From NCBI GenBank assembly GCA_035701465.1, contig DASSMU010000238.1:1-47978 (forward strand): a stretch of DNA of 47,978 nt, written 5' to 3'. This stretch comes from VRUE01 sp035701465 (GTDB lineage Bacteria; Actinomycetota; Thermoleophilia; Solirubrobacterales; 70-9). Every line of letters starts with the position of its first letter. Within the stretch, counting starts at the first letter, position 1. Below the pieces are notes generated by a model, which saw only the letters and a list, made by a program, of their open reading frames with translations, did not search any database and was not told the DNA's origin. Of this stretch, positions 1 to 7,537 are shown in pieces. A program made the translations under genes and the position numbers.

Positions 1-179
1 CCCATCGGCCCACCCATGACCACCGCGCCGGCCACCTCGTCGTGGTCGGGCAGCGCCTGGCCGGCCAGCGGTTTGACGGTGTGCAGCGCGAGCGAGCCGC
101 AGGCGTCGAGGATGCGGTGCGGCGTCTCCCAGGGGACGTGCTGGATTGCCAACAGGGTCGGGCGGTCGTCCACGCTCAT
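1..179 (-). CDS. Class I glutamine amidotransferase, N-terminal part
   Basis: Partial gene: only the first 59 codons lie in the window and the rest runs off the left edge. The ATG is the complement of 177-179. The protein opens with MSVDDRPTLLAIQHVPWETP and reaches a GGPMG turn at the edge. A beta strand ending in QHVPWE and a following AVVMGGPMG are typical of the GMP-synthase-like class I glutamine amidotransferases, which release ammonia from glutamine. The catalytic Cys, His and Glu would lie beyond the window, so activity cannot be judged. It is divergent from the pentad-repeat gene at 214. Confidence 0.7.
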   Translation of the reverse strand, partial: MSVDDRPTLLAIQHVPWETPHRILDACGSLALHTVKPLAGQALPDHDEVAGAVVMGGPM

Positions 180-213
180 GGCGATCCAGGCTAACCGCGC
201 TACGGTTGGGGCG

Positions 214-456
214 ATGCCGACGCGACGCGGAATCGCATTCTTCCGGCCCGAGGCACGGCCCGCCACCGCGGTCGGCGCGCTCGCCGTCGGCGCGGCCGCC
301 GTTGGCGGCTTCGCAATCGGCCGGCTCAGTGTCGGTCGCCTCGCGGTCGGCAAGGCCGCGGTGGGCAAGCTCAAGGTCGGCGAGCTGGAGATCGGGCGCC
401 TAGACGTGCGCGAGATGGGCACGCCGGGCGCGGGCGACGAGCGCATCCGACATTGA
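214..456 (+). CDS. Small pentad-repeat protein (xx-A-V-G repeats)
   Basis: An 80-residue protein, not assigned to a named family. After a short basic head (MPTRRGIAFF) it consists of about ten consecutive five-residue units with the pattern x-x-(A/S/K/E)-(V/I)-G, for example ALAVG, RLSVG, RLAVG, KLKVG, ELEIG. A strict five-residue period with a buried aliphatic residue at the same place in each unit suggests a small right-handed beta-helix like pentapeptide-repeat proteins, although the pattern is not the classical A(D/N)LXX. There is an in-frame ATG at 178, but it overlaps the start of the divergent gene, so I chose 214. The stop codon overlaps the TTG start of the next gene. No enzymatic motif is visible. 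Confidence 0.6.
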   Translation: MPTRRGIAFFRPEARPATAVGALAVGAAAVGGFAIGRLSVGRLAVGKAAVGKLKVGELEIGRLDVREMGTPGAGDERIRH

Positions 457-1472
457 CCACACCTGAGGTGGGTCAAAGTCGGATACGACGAATCGCCGGC
501 GGCGGATTTGCAGCCCTGCTCATCATGGCGACCCTGCTCAACGCCGGGCAAAGCGCCGCGCTCGGCCCATACCCAGATCTCGGCGGCTGCCCGGTCTTCC
601 CCCAGCCGCCGGCCGACCTTCCAGCCAACGCGGCCTCTCTCCCCAACGAGGCCGCCTGGAACCAGGAAGTCTCCAAGGCGCCCGTAGCCGCCAACTCCGC
701 CGCGACCATCGCCTACATCGACTCCCACGGCGGCGACCACCTCCATCCCGACTTCGGCTCGCCGCGCGCCTATGGCTTCCCCTACGCGGTCGTCGGCGCC
801 GGCCAGCGGAGGCTGCCGATCCACTACACCGCCTACGGCGACGAGAGCGACCCGGGGCCGTTCCCGGTCCCCAAGGGGGCGCTGGTCGAGGGCGGCAACC
901 GCAGCGACGGAGACCGCCACGTGCTCGTCGTCGACCGCTCGAGCTGCACGCTGTACGAGCTCTACCGTGCCTTCTTCAAGCGCGGCGGCGCTCACTGGAA
1001 CGCCGACTCAGGCGCCCGTTGGGACCTGCGCTCCACCGCCCTGCGCCCCGACTCCTGGACCTCGGCCGACGCCGCCGGGCTGCCGATCTTCCCCGGACTC
1101 GTCCGCTACGACGAGGTCGCCGCCGGTCATCTCGACCACGCGATCCGGGTCACCTTCGACAGCACCCGCAACGCCTGGGTACACCCCGCCTCGCACTGCG
1201 CCGGCGACACCTCGGACCCGGCCGCGCCCGCGATGGGGACACGACTGCGGCTCAAGGCCGGCTACGGCCTCGGCGGCTACAGCGGCGGCGCCCGGGTCAT
1301 CGCCGAAGCGCTGAAGCACTACGGGATGATCGTCGCCGACAACGGCTCCAACTGGTTCTTTGGCGGCACCAGCGACCGCCGCTGGGACGACGAAAACCTC
1401 GATCAGCTGAAGCGAATCCCCGGCAGCGCCTTCGAGGTCGTCAAGAGCGCCGCCCGGCCGCACGCATGCTGA
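453..1472 (+). CDS. Secreted protein of unknown family
   Basis: A 339-residue protein with a typical signal peptide: basic residues (RIRR), a hydrophobic run around residues 16-32 and a small-residue cleavage zone ending near ALG. The mature part holds DSHGGDHLHPDFG, HVLVVDRSSCTLYEL and RLKAGY segments and several cysteines that could form disulfides outside the cell. I do not recognise a characterised enzyme family. The TTG start at 453 overlaps the stop of the pentad-repeat gene, implying translational coupling; GTG at 468 is an alternative that still keeps the signal peptide. It is convergent with the gene ending at 1557 and separated from it by a hairpin at 1494-1536. Confidence 0.7.
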   Translation: MTTPEVGQSRIRRIAGGGFAALLIMATLLNAGQSAALGPYPDLGGCPVFPQPPADLPANAASLPNEAAWNQEVSKAPVAANSAATIAYIDSHGGDHLHPDFGSPRAYGFPYAVVGAGQRRLPIHYTAYGDESDPGPFPVPKGALVEGGNRSDGDRHVLVVDRSSCTLYELYRAFFKRGGAHWNADSGARWDLRSTALRPDSWTSADAAGLPIFPGLVRYDEVAAGHLDHAIRVTFDSTRNAWVHPASHCAGDTSDPAAPAMGTRLRLKAGYGLGGYSGGARVIAEALKHYGMIVADNGSNWFFGGTSDRRWDDENLDQLKRIPGSAFEVVKSAARPHAC

Positions 1473-1493
1473 CCGCGGGCGCTCTTCGGCGTT

Positions 1494-1536
1494 CCGGTGC
1501 GCCTTTACCCCGCTATGGCGGGTAAAAGCGCACCGG
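1494..1536. terminator. Bidirectional terminator-like hairpin
   Basis: The arms CCGGTGCGC and GCGCACCGG pair perfectly. Inside them CTTTACCC pairs with GGGTAAAAG with one bulged base, leaving a short loop. The hairpin lies between the convergent genes ending at 1472 and 1557. The A and T runs in the stem mean either strand could terminate, though no long U-tract follows. Confidence 0.6.
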
Positions 1537-1556
1537 AAGCTGGGGACGTCTGGCCC

Positions 1557-2150
1557 CTACGCGTTCAGTTGCACGTGGTGGAAGTCCGCCTGTAGGCGGG
1601 AGCTCAGCTCGGTCGCGGCCTCGTCGCCGTCCTCCAACTCTCCGCTGACCAGCACCACCTCGGTCGCCGGATAGCTCTGCAGCTGGTCTTCGGTCGCCTG
1701 CACGACGTCCTCGTCGCCGACCCGCGCCTCGGCGGCGATGCCGGCCTTGGCCAGGGCCGCGACCGTCGCGACCAGGTGCTGCTGGGCGCGGTGACGTGCG
1801 CCCTCGACGTCGGAGGCCCAGCGGTCGAGGAAGCCGATCCGCGCCGGCACGAGCACCAGCACCTCGGCCTCGCCGTTCGCGCCGTCGAGGCCGGCCGCGG
1901 CCGCGATCCGTGCCACGTCGGCAGGATCCTCCACCGCGCCCGCGGCCACGAGGAGGACGTACCGGCGATCGTCCCACGCGGGCGCGGAGGCAATCGGTCC
2001 CCGAGAGCGCTCCCGCACCGCGATCGCAACCAGCGCGACCACTGCCAAAGCGCCGAGCGCCATGCCCAGGCCCGGGCCGGCGACGAGGAACCCGCCGACG
2101 ATCGGGACGACGAGGCCGGCGACGATCAGTGGCAGCTTCCAGGGAGCCAT
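1557..2150 (-). CDS. Membrane-anchored USP-like protein
   Basis: A 197-residue protein starting MAPWKLP. Two hydrophobic segments (about residues 6-25 and 28-46) precede a cytosolic domain from about residue 62. That domain begins RRYVLLVAA, contains VLVLVPARIGF, and ends in TEVVLVSGELEDGDEAATEL and a final strand. This is the alternating strand/helix order of universal-stress-type (HUP) domains, without an obvious ATP-binding GxxGxxxxG loop. The C-terminal domain of the DUF347 protein at 6215 looks similar. TTG at 2156 is a possible earlier start; I chose the ATG. The small membrane gene at 2219 lies upstream on the same strand. Confidence 0.65.
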   Translation of the reverse strand: MAPWKLPLIVAGLVVPIVGGFLVAGPGLGMALGALAVVALVAIAVRERSRGPIASAPAWDDRRYVLLVAAGAVEDPADVARIAAAAGLDGANGEAEVLVLVPARIGFLDRWASDVEGARHRAQQHLVATVAALAKAGIAAEARVGDEDVVQATEDQLQSYPATEVVLVSGELEDGDEAATELSSRLQADFHHVQLNA

Positions 2151-2218
2151 CGCCAAAGGCTGACATGCGTCGCGCCCGCCGGACGGCAGGGCCAGGGTCG
2201 CCCCGCCGCCCGTACGAG

Positions 2219-2353
2219 CTACGCGCGCCTCGCGCCGAGGCGCGGAAGCAGCAGCATCGCCAGCCCAACCAGGACGACGATGATTCCGAGTATGTAGTTG
2301 ACGAGGATCGCCAACACGATTCCGATGATTATCAGCAGTATCGATAGCTCCAT
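2219..2353 (-). CDS. 44-residue hydrophobic membrane peptide
   Basis: A short reading frame starting MELSILLIIIGIVLAILVNY and ending LLLPRLGARRA. Nearly the whole chain is aliphatic, enough for two short or one long transmembrane helix, with a basic C-terminus that should stay cytoplasmic. It lies between the hydroxylase gene and the USP-like gene, on the same strand as both. Length and composition recall the small YqaE- or DUF-type membrane peptides common in bacteria, but I cannot name a family. The clean amphipathic boundary and basic tail support a real gene. No strong Shine-Dalgarno sequence is seen, so the start is less sure than the frame. Confidence 0.6.
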   Translation of the reverse strand: MELSILLIIIGIVLAILVNYILGIIVVLVGLAMLLLPRLGARRA

Positions 2354-2398
2354 ACCGACCGTTTACCCGGCGGCCGATAGAGAGAAACCTTCGTCTGC

Positions 2399-3250
2399 TC
2401 AGCCGCGCGTGCCGCCGCCGCTGCCGTCGGGCGACCAGCCCGGGCCGCGGAAGAGGTAGCTGAGCTTGTGCCGCCAGCTCGTCGCGGCGCGCACGTCGCG
2501 GGCGATGGCGGCGAACTCGTGGAAGGCGACCCGGGTCGGCCGGAAGGTGCGGATGTTCTGGGTCAGCCCGTAGCGCGGCTGCTCGGTCTCACCCTGGAAG
2601 GTGCCGAACATGCGGTCCCAGATGATCAGGATGCCACCGTAGTTGCGGTCGAGGTAGACGTCGTTGGAGCCGTGATGGACGCGGTGGTGCGAGGGCGTGT
2701 TGAAGAAGAACTCGATCGGCGCCGGCAGCTTCTTCACCCGCTCGGTGTGGATCCAGAACTGGTAGATCAGGCTGATCGAGATCTGCAGCAGGATCATCCA
2801 GGGGGCGAAGCCGAGCAGCGCCAACGGCGCCCAGAAGGGCAGGGCGGTCATCGGCGTCCAGGTCTGGCGCAGCGCGGTCGAGAGGTTGTAGTGCTGGGAG
2901 GAGTGGTGGACGACGTGGCTCGCCCAGAAGACCCGCATCTCGTGGTGGACGCGGTGGAACCAGTAGTAGGCGAGGTCGTCGGCGAAGAAGAGCAGGACGT
3001 AGGTCCACCACTTATCGGCCGGCATCCGCAGCGGGGTCAACTCGTAGAGCCCGGCGTAGACGACGAGGACGAACAGCTTCCAGATCCCATTGATCAGGAC
3101 GTTGCCGCCGCCCATCGCGAGGCTAGTGCGCGTGTCCTTGGACTCGTACCCGATCAGGTCGTCGTCGTCGCGCAGGTACTTGAACGAGAGCATCTCGGCG
3201 ACCAGCAACAGCACGAAAGCCGGAATCGCGTAATAGAGGACGACAGCCAC
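2399..3250 (-). CDS. Sterol desaturase / fatty acid hydroxylase family protein
   Basis: A 283-residue integral membrane protein with the histidine boxes of the fatty acid hydroxylase superfamily: WFHRVHHE near residue 97, HVVHHSSQHYN near 112 and HHRVHHGSN near 190, plus the YLDRNYGG segment that usually follows. These histidines bind a di-iron centre that hydroxylates or desaturates lipids at the membrane surface. Four or more hydrophobic segments surround the boxes. Length is normal for the bacterial family. The substrate (hopanoid, carotenoid or fatty acid) cannot be told from sequence. The 30-residue gene at 3267 is directly upstream on the same strand and probably co-transcribed. Confidence 0.9.
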   Translation of the reverse strand: MAVVLYYAIPAFVLLLVAEMLSFKYLRDDDDLIGYESKDTRTSLAMGGGNVLINGIWKLFVLVVYAGLYELTPLRMPADKWWTYVLLFFADDLAYYWFHRVHHEMRVFWASHVVHHSSQHYNLSTALRQTWTPMTALPFWAPLALLGFAPWMILLQISISLIYQFWIHTERVKKLPAPIEFFFNTPSHHRVHHGSNDVYLDRNYGGILIIWDRMFGTFQGETEQPRYGLTQNIRTFRPTRVAFHEFAAIARDVRAATSWRHKLSYLFRGPGWSPDGSGGGTRG

Positions 3251-3266
3251 AGGTCCAATTTAGCGC

Positions 3267-3359
3267 CTAGGCTGCCCTTCCGATCAAGACGATTCCCGCG
3301 ATGGAGATGCCGGCGAGGACCGCCAGCGCGATATCCGTTCGACGCTCGTTGTCTGTCAT
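3267..3359 (-). CDS. 30-residue single-span membrane peptide
   Basis: The frame reads MTDNERRTDIALAVLAGISI and then AGIVLIGRAA. A polar head is followed by one hydrophobic segment of about 18 residues. A good Shine-Dalgarno sequence (AGAGGTG) lies just upstream of the ATG at the complement of 3357-3359, which is the main reason to accept so short a frame. It is followed after 16 bases by the hydroxylase gene on the same strand, so it may be a small partner of that membrane enzyme; this is inference from position only. Confidence 0.6.
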   Translation of the reverse strand: MTDNERRTDIALAVLAGISIAGIVLIGRAA

Positions 3360-3461
3360 GGCACCTCTTAGAACACGGCTGCGAGCAGGGAGATGCTGTG
3401 GCCCGACGGCTCAAGGAGCACTGCGAAATCGCCGATAGAAATGAGTCTTGGGAGTGACCCG

Positions 3462-4907
3462 ATGACATCGACGCCACCGCCGGGCGGGGACTCCGGGCCG
3501 GACGGGAGCTGGAGCTACCAGGCGCCTGATCGAGGCTCAAGCCCCACCCCTGGGCGCACCGCGACCATCGACCCACTCTCCCAGCGCCTGCTCAAGGCCG
3601 CCGCCGGACTCTCGGCCCTGCTGATCCTCGTCATCGCCTTCGCCTGGCTCCACGGCAGCGACGAAGCCTCGCTCAACCCGATCGCCGAAGCGGCCGCGCG
3701 CACCCAGGAGCAACCGGGGTCGCGAATCGCCATGCGCGGCATCTACGCCATGCCCGCCGGCCACTCGATGACGATGCACGGCAGCGGCCTCTACAACGCG
3801 CGAACCGGGCGCAGCCGCCTGGCGATGGAGCTGACGATTCCCGGCCTGGCCTCCCCGCTTCGTTTCGATGCGGTCGCAGACAAGCAGACGATGTACATGC
3901 GCTCGAGGGTCTTCACGGCGGAACTGCCGCCGGGAGACAGATGGCTCGCCACCCAGATGGGGCTCGGCAATTCGGCCCAAACCTCCCTGGCGAGCAACTC
4001 CGGCTCCGAAGGCCAGCTCGAGATGCTGCGCGCCGCGGGCGGCAAGGTCGAAGACCTGGGCGAAGAGACAGTGCGCGGCGTCGCCACCACCCGCTACCGC
4101 GGCACCATCGACCTCAACCGCTACGCCGACCTGCTGCGCGAAGAAGGCAAGCCGACCGGCGCCCGCGAGTACGAACAGCTGGTGAAGTCGATGCCGGCGC
4201 CGGTCCCGGTCGAAGCCTGGCTCGACGACGGCGGCCTCGTCCGCCGGATGCGAATGGTCATGGACATTCCCACCTCTGCCGGCGCCCCGACGATGAAGAT
4301 GGACCTGACGATGGAGTTCTTCGACTTCGGGATCGCCCCGAAGGTCGACCTTCCCCCCGCGAACGAAACCTTCGACGCGACGCCGCTGGGGCGGGCTCAG
4401 CTGCACCTGCTCGACGGCAGCACGATGGGAGTCCCGGCACGCGTCTCGGATGGCCGGCCTCTCTCGCTCCCATCCTTCCGCAGGCAGGGGAACGCGATCT
4501 GCGGCCGGCTCAAACAGCGCGCGTCGCACCTGCTGAGCGCCAACAAGCCGGCGCTCGAGCGAATGAGAGAAGCGGATCGCCTCAGCAAGGCCGGAGAAGG
4601 CGACCGGCAGGCCGTCGCCAGGGCCATGCACGATTACGACGCGCGCATCCTCGAACCGATCGTCCGGCTCGGCGGGCGCACCCTTTCCGAAATCGCGAGC
4701 CTGGCCCCACCTCCAGCCTTGCGATCCAGCGTGCAGCGCTTCCTCCACTTCGGCGCGGTGACCCTGGAAATCGACACGGCGCGGAACCGTGCGCTCGAGG
4801 TCCACGCATCGAGGACGCTCGACGAACTGAAGGAGCAGTTCCATGCCGCGTCTCACAAGGCCGATCAAGCGGCGCGGCAGGCGAAGCTCGGGGCGTGCAC
4901 CAAATAG
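3462..4907 (+). CDS. Membrane-anchored LolA/LppX-like protein
   Basis: A 481-residue protein. The cytosolic head is Pro/Gly-rich (about 50 residues), then one membrane helix (LLKAAAGLSALLILVIAFAWL), then an extracytoplasmic part. Residues from about 70 to 310 carry the strand pattern of LolA/LppX-LprG-like lipid-binding domains: AMRGIYAMPAGHSMTMHGSG, RLAMELTIPG, TMYMRS, RGVATTRYRGTIDL, VEAWLDDGGLVRRMRM and MKMDLTMEFFDFG. The remaining 170 residues are mostly helical, with no known motif. I chose the ATG at 3462 because GGGAGTG lies at Shine-Dalgarno distance; ATG at 3441 and 3393 are in frame but lack one. It probably carries or senses a hydrophobic ligand outside the cell. Confidence 0.75.
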   Translation: MTSTPPPGGDSGPDGSWSYQAPDRGSSPTPGRTATIDPLSQRLLKAAAGLSALLILVIAFAWLHGSDEASLNPIAEAAARTQEQPGSRIAMRGIYAMPAGHSMTMHGSGLYNARTGRSRLAMELTIPGLASPLRFDAVADKQTMYMRSRVFTAELPPGDRWLATQMGLGNSAQTSLASNSGSEGQLEMLRAAGGKVEDLGEETVRGVATTRYRGTIDLNRYADLLREEGKPTGAREYEQLVKSMPAPVPVEAWLDDGGLVRRMRMVMDIPTSAGAPTMKMDLTMEFFDFGIAPKVDLPPANETFDATPLGRAQLHLLDGSTMGVPARVSDGRPLSLPSFRRQGNAICGRLKQRASHLLSANKPALERMREADRLSKAGEGDRQAVARAMHDYDARILEPIVRLGGRTLSEIASLAPPPALRSSVQRFLHFGAVTLEIDTARNRALEVHASRTLDELKEQFHAASHKADQAARQAKLGACTK

Positions 4908-4937
4908 TTGACTGATCGGGAGCCGGTGGGATATTGG
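4908..4937 (+). promoter_or_regulatory. Possible promoter for the 4968 gene
   Basis: TTGACT at 4908-4913 is followed after 18 bases by TATTGG at 4932-4937, about 30 bases upstream of the ATG at 4968. The -35 match is good and the -10 match weak. The site starts directly after the upstream stop codon. Confidence 0.3.
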
Positions 4938-4967
4938 GCGTATATATCCCGACTCAAAGGAGCTGAG

Positions 4968-5279
4968 ATGAAGTACTTAGTCAGCGCAACGCCCGGCCCG
5001 ATGCCTCCGACGCCAGAGCAGTTCGACGCGGCGATGGCCTGGCTCGAGGGCAAGATCGGCGACGGGACATTCGACTGCCTCTACGGGTTCGTCGAGGGCG
5101 GCGGCTTCAGCATCGCCAACGCCGGTTCCCACCGCGAGGTCCTCGACCTGATGGCCGATTACCCGCTGTTCGGTCTGGTCACCTGGGAGGTGCGCCCGTT
5201 GCTCGAATTCAAAGAGGGAATCGACACGGTGCGGGCCAAGCTGGCCGAGGCCCACGCGGCAATGGGCGGCGGCGCATAG
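4968..5279 (+). CDS. Muconolactone-isomerase-like dimeric alpha/beta barrel protein
   Basis: A 103-residue protein starting MKYLVSATPG, with a strong Shine-Dalgarno sequence (AAAGGAG, 7 bases upstream). The strand-helix-strand pattern and the closing part FSIANAGSHREVLDLMADYP with LFGLVTWEVRPLLEF match the ferredoxin-like fold of muconolactone delta-isomerase and related dimeric alpha/beta barrel proteins. In that family the C-terminal half reads SIFDVES..ELHDLLSGLPLFPFMDIEVTPL. No other aromatic-degradation genes lie nearby, so catalysis of that reaction is unproven. The stop codon TAG overlaps an ATA that may start the next gene. Confidence 0.65.
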   Translation: MKYLVSATPGPMPPTPEQFDAAMAWLEGKIGDGTFDCLYGFVEGGGFSIANAGSHREVLDLMADYPLFGLVTWEVRPLLEFKEGIDTVRAKLAEAHAAMGGGA

Positions 5280-5326
5280 CGCTCGGCGCGCGAATCAGAC
5301 CTGGTCTCATCGCATGCCTGCTGGCG

Positions 5327-6130
5327 TTGGGGCTCTCCGCGCATGGTGCGATCGCAGACAGCGCCCATGCCGGAGATGGCCGCAGGCGCGATCAGCACGG
5401 TCGCTGGCACCCCAAAGCGACCACCGAGCCCTGGCAGTGGCAGCTGCAGGGGCCGATCGACACCTCTATCGCCGCGACCGTCTACGACGTCGACGGCTTC
5501 GAAACGTCCAGCGCGACCGTCAGCAAGCTGCACCGGCGGGGGCGGAAGGTCGTCTGCTATCTAGACGTCGGCAGCTGGGAGAGCTACCGGCCCGACAAGG
5601 GCGAGTTCCCGCGATCGGTGCTCGGCCGCCGCTACGCCGGCTTCCCCAATGAGCGCTGGCTGGACGTCGGCCGCTTCCACCTCTTCGAGCGGCCGCTGAA
5701 GCGCCGCTTCTCGATGTGCGCCCGCAAGGGCTTCGATGCGGTCGAGCCCGACAACCTCGCGGGCTGGGAAAGGGAAAACCACACCGGCTTCGAGATCACC
5801 CCCGCCGACCAGCTCCGCTTCAACCGCTGGGTCGCCCGCCAGGTGCACGAGCGCGGCATGGCGGTGGCGCTGAAGAACGACGGGCGCCAGGCTCGCCGCC
5901 TGATCCACGCCTTCGACTTCGCGATCGTCGAGCAGTGCTTCCAGTACGACGAATGCGGCTACTACCGTCCTTTTGTTCAGCAGGACAAGCCGGTATTCGA
6001 GGCCGAGTACGAACAGCAGCCGGCGCAGTACTGCGAAACCGCGCTGGCGATCGGCTTCAGCGCGATCCACAAGTCCTACGGCCTCTTCGCCAAACCCTGG
6101 CGCCCGTGCCGGTCTGTCGAATCGCCTTAG
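5327..6130 (+). CDS. GH114-type glycoside hydrolase (polygalactosaminidase-like), secreted
   Basis: The protein matches the TM1410/glycoside hydrolase family 114 barrel: KVVCYLDVGSWESYRPDKG (first strand with the conserved Asp), KGFDAVEPDNLAGW (catalytic Asp/Glu region), MAVALKNDG, FDFAIVEQCF, and a final FEAEYE. The family includes endo-alpha-1,4-polygalactosaminidases. The only canonical start is the TTG at 5327, but translating upstream in frame back to an ATA at 5276 adds ALGARIRPGLIACLLALG, completing a normal signal peptide. The real start is therefore probably upstream of the coordinate given. There are six or more cysteines, consistent with secretion. Confidence 0.8.
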   Translation: MGLSAHGAIADSAHAGDGRRRDQHGRWHPKATTEPWQWQLQGPIDTSIAATVYDVDGFETSSATVSKLHRRGRKVVCYLDVGSWESYRPDKGEFPRSVLGRRYAGFPNERWLDVGRFHLFERPLKRRFSMCARKGFDAVEPDNLAGWERENHTGFEITPADQLRFNRWVARQVHERGMAVALKNDGRQARRLIHAFDFAIVEQCFQYDECGYYRPFVQQDKPVFEAEYEQQPAQYCETALAIGFSAIHKSYGLFAKPWRPCRSVESP

Positions 6131-6171
6131 ATCGGGTTACCGGCAAGAGAGCGCAAGCAAGATGAGGTGCC

Positions 6172-6190
6172 GCTCTCATCCACGCTTAAG
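6172..6190 (+). promoter_or_regulatory. Shared regulon motif, site A (DUF347/USP gene)
   Basis: GCTCTCATC, four bases, CTTAAG, ending 24 bases upstream of the ATG at 6215. It matches sites B (9343), C (12451, minus) and D (9217, minus). A second half-site, GATGAG at 6161-6166, faces the opposite way, so this promoter may hold two binding sites. Confidence 0.5.
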
Positions 6191-6214
6191 ACGCACCCTG
6201 CACCCTGCGGCGCC

Positions 6215-7465
6215 ATGAGCTCTCTCGCGCAGGCGCCCCCCAAGCCCGTTCCCCCTTCTTCGGCCAAGTCTCTCGGCCGCACGATGCTCAACAAGGTCCC
6301 CGAGATCACCCTCTACTTCTGGGTGATCAAGGTTCTCTGCACCACCGTCGGCGAGACCTTCGCCGACAACCTCAACGAAAACCTCGGCCTCGGCCTCACC
6401 AACACCAGCTACATCATGGGCGCGCTGCTGATCGCCGTCCTCGTCTTCCAGTTCCGGGCGCGCAGGTACGTACCCGGCATCTACTGGCTGGCCGTGGTCC
6501 TGATCAGCGTCGTCGGCACGCTGGTCAGCGACAACCTGGTCGAAAACTACAGCGTCACCCTGCAGACCACGACAATCGCCTTCAGCGCGATCCTGATCGC
6601 AGTCTTCGCCGCCTGGTACGCGAGCGAGCGGACGCTCTCGGTCCACACGATCGTCACCACGAAACGGGAGGCCTTCTACTGGCTGGCGGTCCTCTTCACC
6701 TTCGCCCTCGGCACCTCCGCCGGCGACTTCCTCTCCGAGCAGCTCGAACTCGGCTATCTGCTGGCGCTCGGCATCTTCGCCGGGGCGATCGTGGTGATCG
6801 CGGTGCTGCACTTCGGCCTGCGGATGAACGCGATCCTCTCCTTCTGGCTCGCCTACATCCTCACCCGCCCGCTCGGCGCCTCGATCGGCGATTACCTCGC
6901 CTCGCCGAAGTCCGAAGGCGGCCTCGGGCTCGGCACCAACCTGACCAGCTTCCTCTTCCTCGGCACGATCCTGGCGCTTGTCGTCTACCTGGCGATCTCC
7001 AAGCGCGACGTGATCCCAACCGGAGGGGTCGCAGAAGCGGAGGGGCCGCCAACGGAGGGTGAGCCCCGAGTCCTCGTCGTCACCAACAAGACCGATGCCA
7101 CTCCGGCCGTGGTCGAGGCGGTGCGGGAACGGGCGATCGCCGGCCCGGCTAGCTTTTTCGTCCTCGTCCCCAATCCCTCGCACGTAGCATTCGACCGCAT
7201 CGGCGACGACACCATCCTGGGCGAGAAGGTCCTCGACCGGGCACTGCCCAAGCTGGAGGAGCCCGCCGGCGGAGAGGTCGCCGGGCGGGTGGCGGTGAGC
7301 CCCAACGCCTATGACGACATCGTCGAGGAGCTGAACCGGGTGAGCTATGACGAAATAATCCTCGAGACCTTCCCCAGCCATGTCTCGCATTGGCTGCACG
7401 TCGACCTCCCAGAGCGCGTCGCCGCACTCGGCTACCCGCTGAAGACGGTGACGGCGACTCACTGA
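6215..7465 (+). CDS. DUF347 membrane protein with C-terminal USP-like domain
   Basis: A 416-residue protein. The N-terminal two thirds hold four DUF347 repeats (COG4705 type), each ending in a conserved acidic residue: KVPEITLYFWVIKV..GETFAD, YWLAVVLISVVGTLVSD, YWLAVLFTFALGTSAGD and FWLAYILTRPLGASIGD. Each is separated by further membrane segments. The repeats predict a polytopic inner-membrane protein with buried acidic residues, reminiscent of cation-binding transporters, but the family is functionally uncharacterised. From about residue 285 a soluble domain follows (PRVLVVTNKTDATP, ASFFVLVPNPSH, YDEIILETFPS), similar to USP-like folds. The ATG at 6215 is chosen over GTG at 6167 because motif A lies between them. 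A shorter paralogue lies at 11506. Confidence 0.75.
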   Translation: MSSLAQAPPKPVPPSSAKSLGRTMLNKVPEITLYFWVIKVLCTTVGETFADNLNENLGLGLTNTSYIMGALLIAVLVFQFRARRYVPGIYWLAVVLISVVGTLVSDNLVENYSVTLQTTTIAFSAILIAVFAAWYASERTLSVHTIVTTKREAFYWLAVLFTFALGTSAGDFLSEQLELGYLLALGIFAGAIVVIAVLHFGLRMNAILSFWLAYILTRPLGASIGDYLASPKSEGGLGLGTNLTSFLFLGTILALVVYLAISKRDVIPTGGVAEAEGPPTEGEPRVLVVTNKTDATPAVVEAVRERAIAGPASFFVLVPNPSHVAFDRIGDDTILGEKVLDRALPKLEEPAGGEVAGRVAVSPNAYDDIVEELNRVSYDEIILETFPSHVSHWLHVDLPERVAALGYPLKTVTATH

Positions 7466-7502
7466 CGACGGCGTACCGCAAAGCGGAAGATACAGGAGGC
7501 TG

Positions 7503-7516
7503 TTAGGGTACCCTAA
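7503..7516. promoter_or_regulatory. DtxR/IdeR-type operator palindrome
   Basis: A perfect 14-base palindrome, TTAGGGTACCCTAA, that is TTAGG-N4-CCTAA. This is the half-site arrangement found in the consensus DtxR/IdeR box (TTAGGTTAGCCTAACCTAA). It lies 21 bases upstream of the TTG of the ZIP transporter, between that gene and the preceding stop codon. A metal-dependent repressor of the DtxR/MntR family binding here is inferred from the motif and the metal-transport target. Confidence 0.65.
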
Positions 7517-7537
7517 TTCCAACTGGAGGTAGGGCCC

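Noticed and set aside
5304..5311. TCTCATC upstream of the GH114 gene as a fifth regulon site.
   Set aside because: The second half (GTTnA) is missing and the position falls within the probable signal-peptide coding region.
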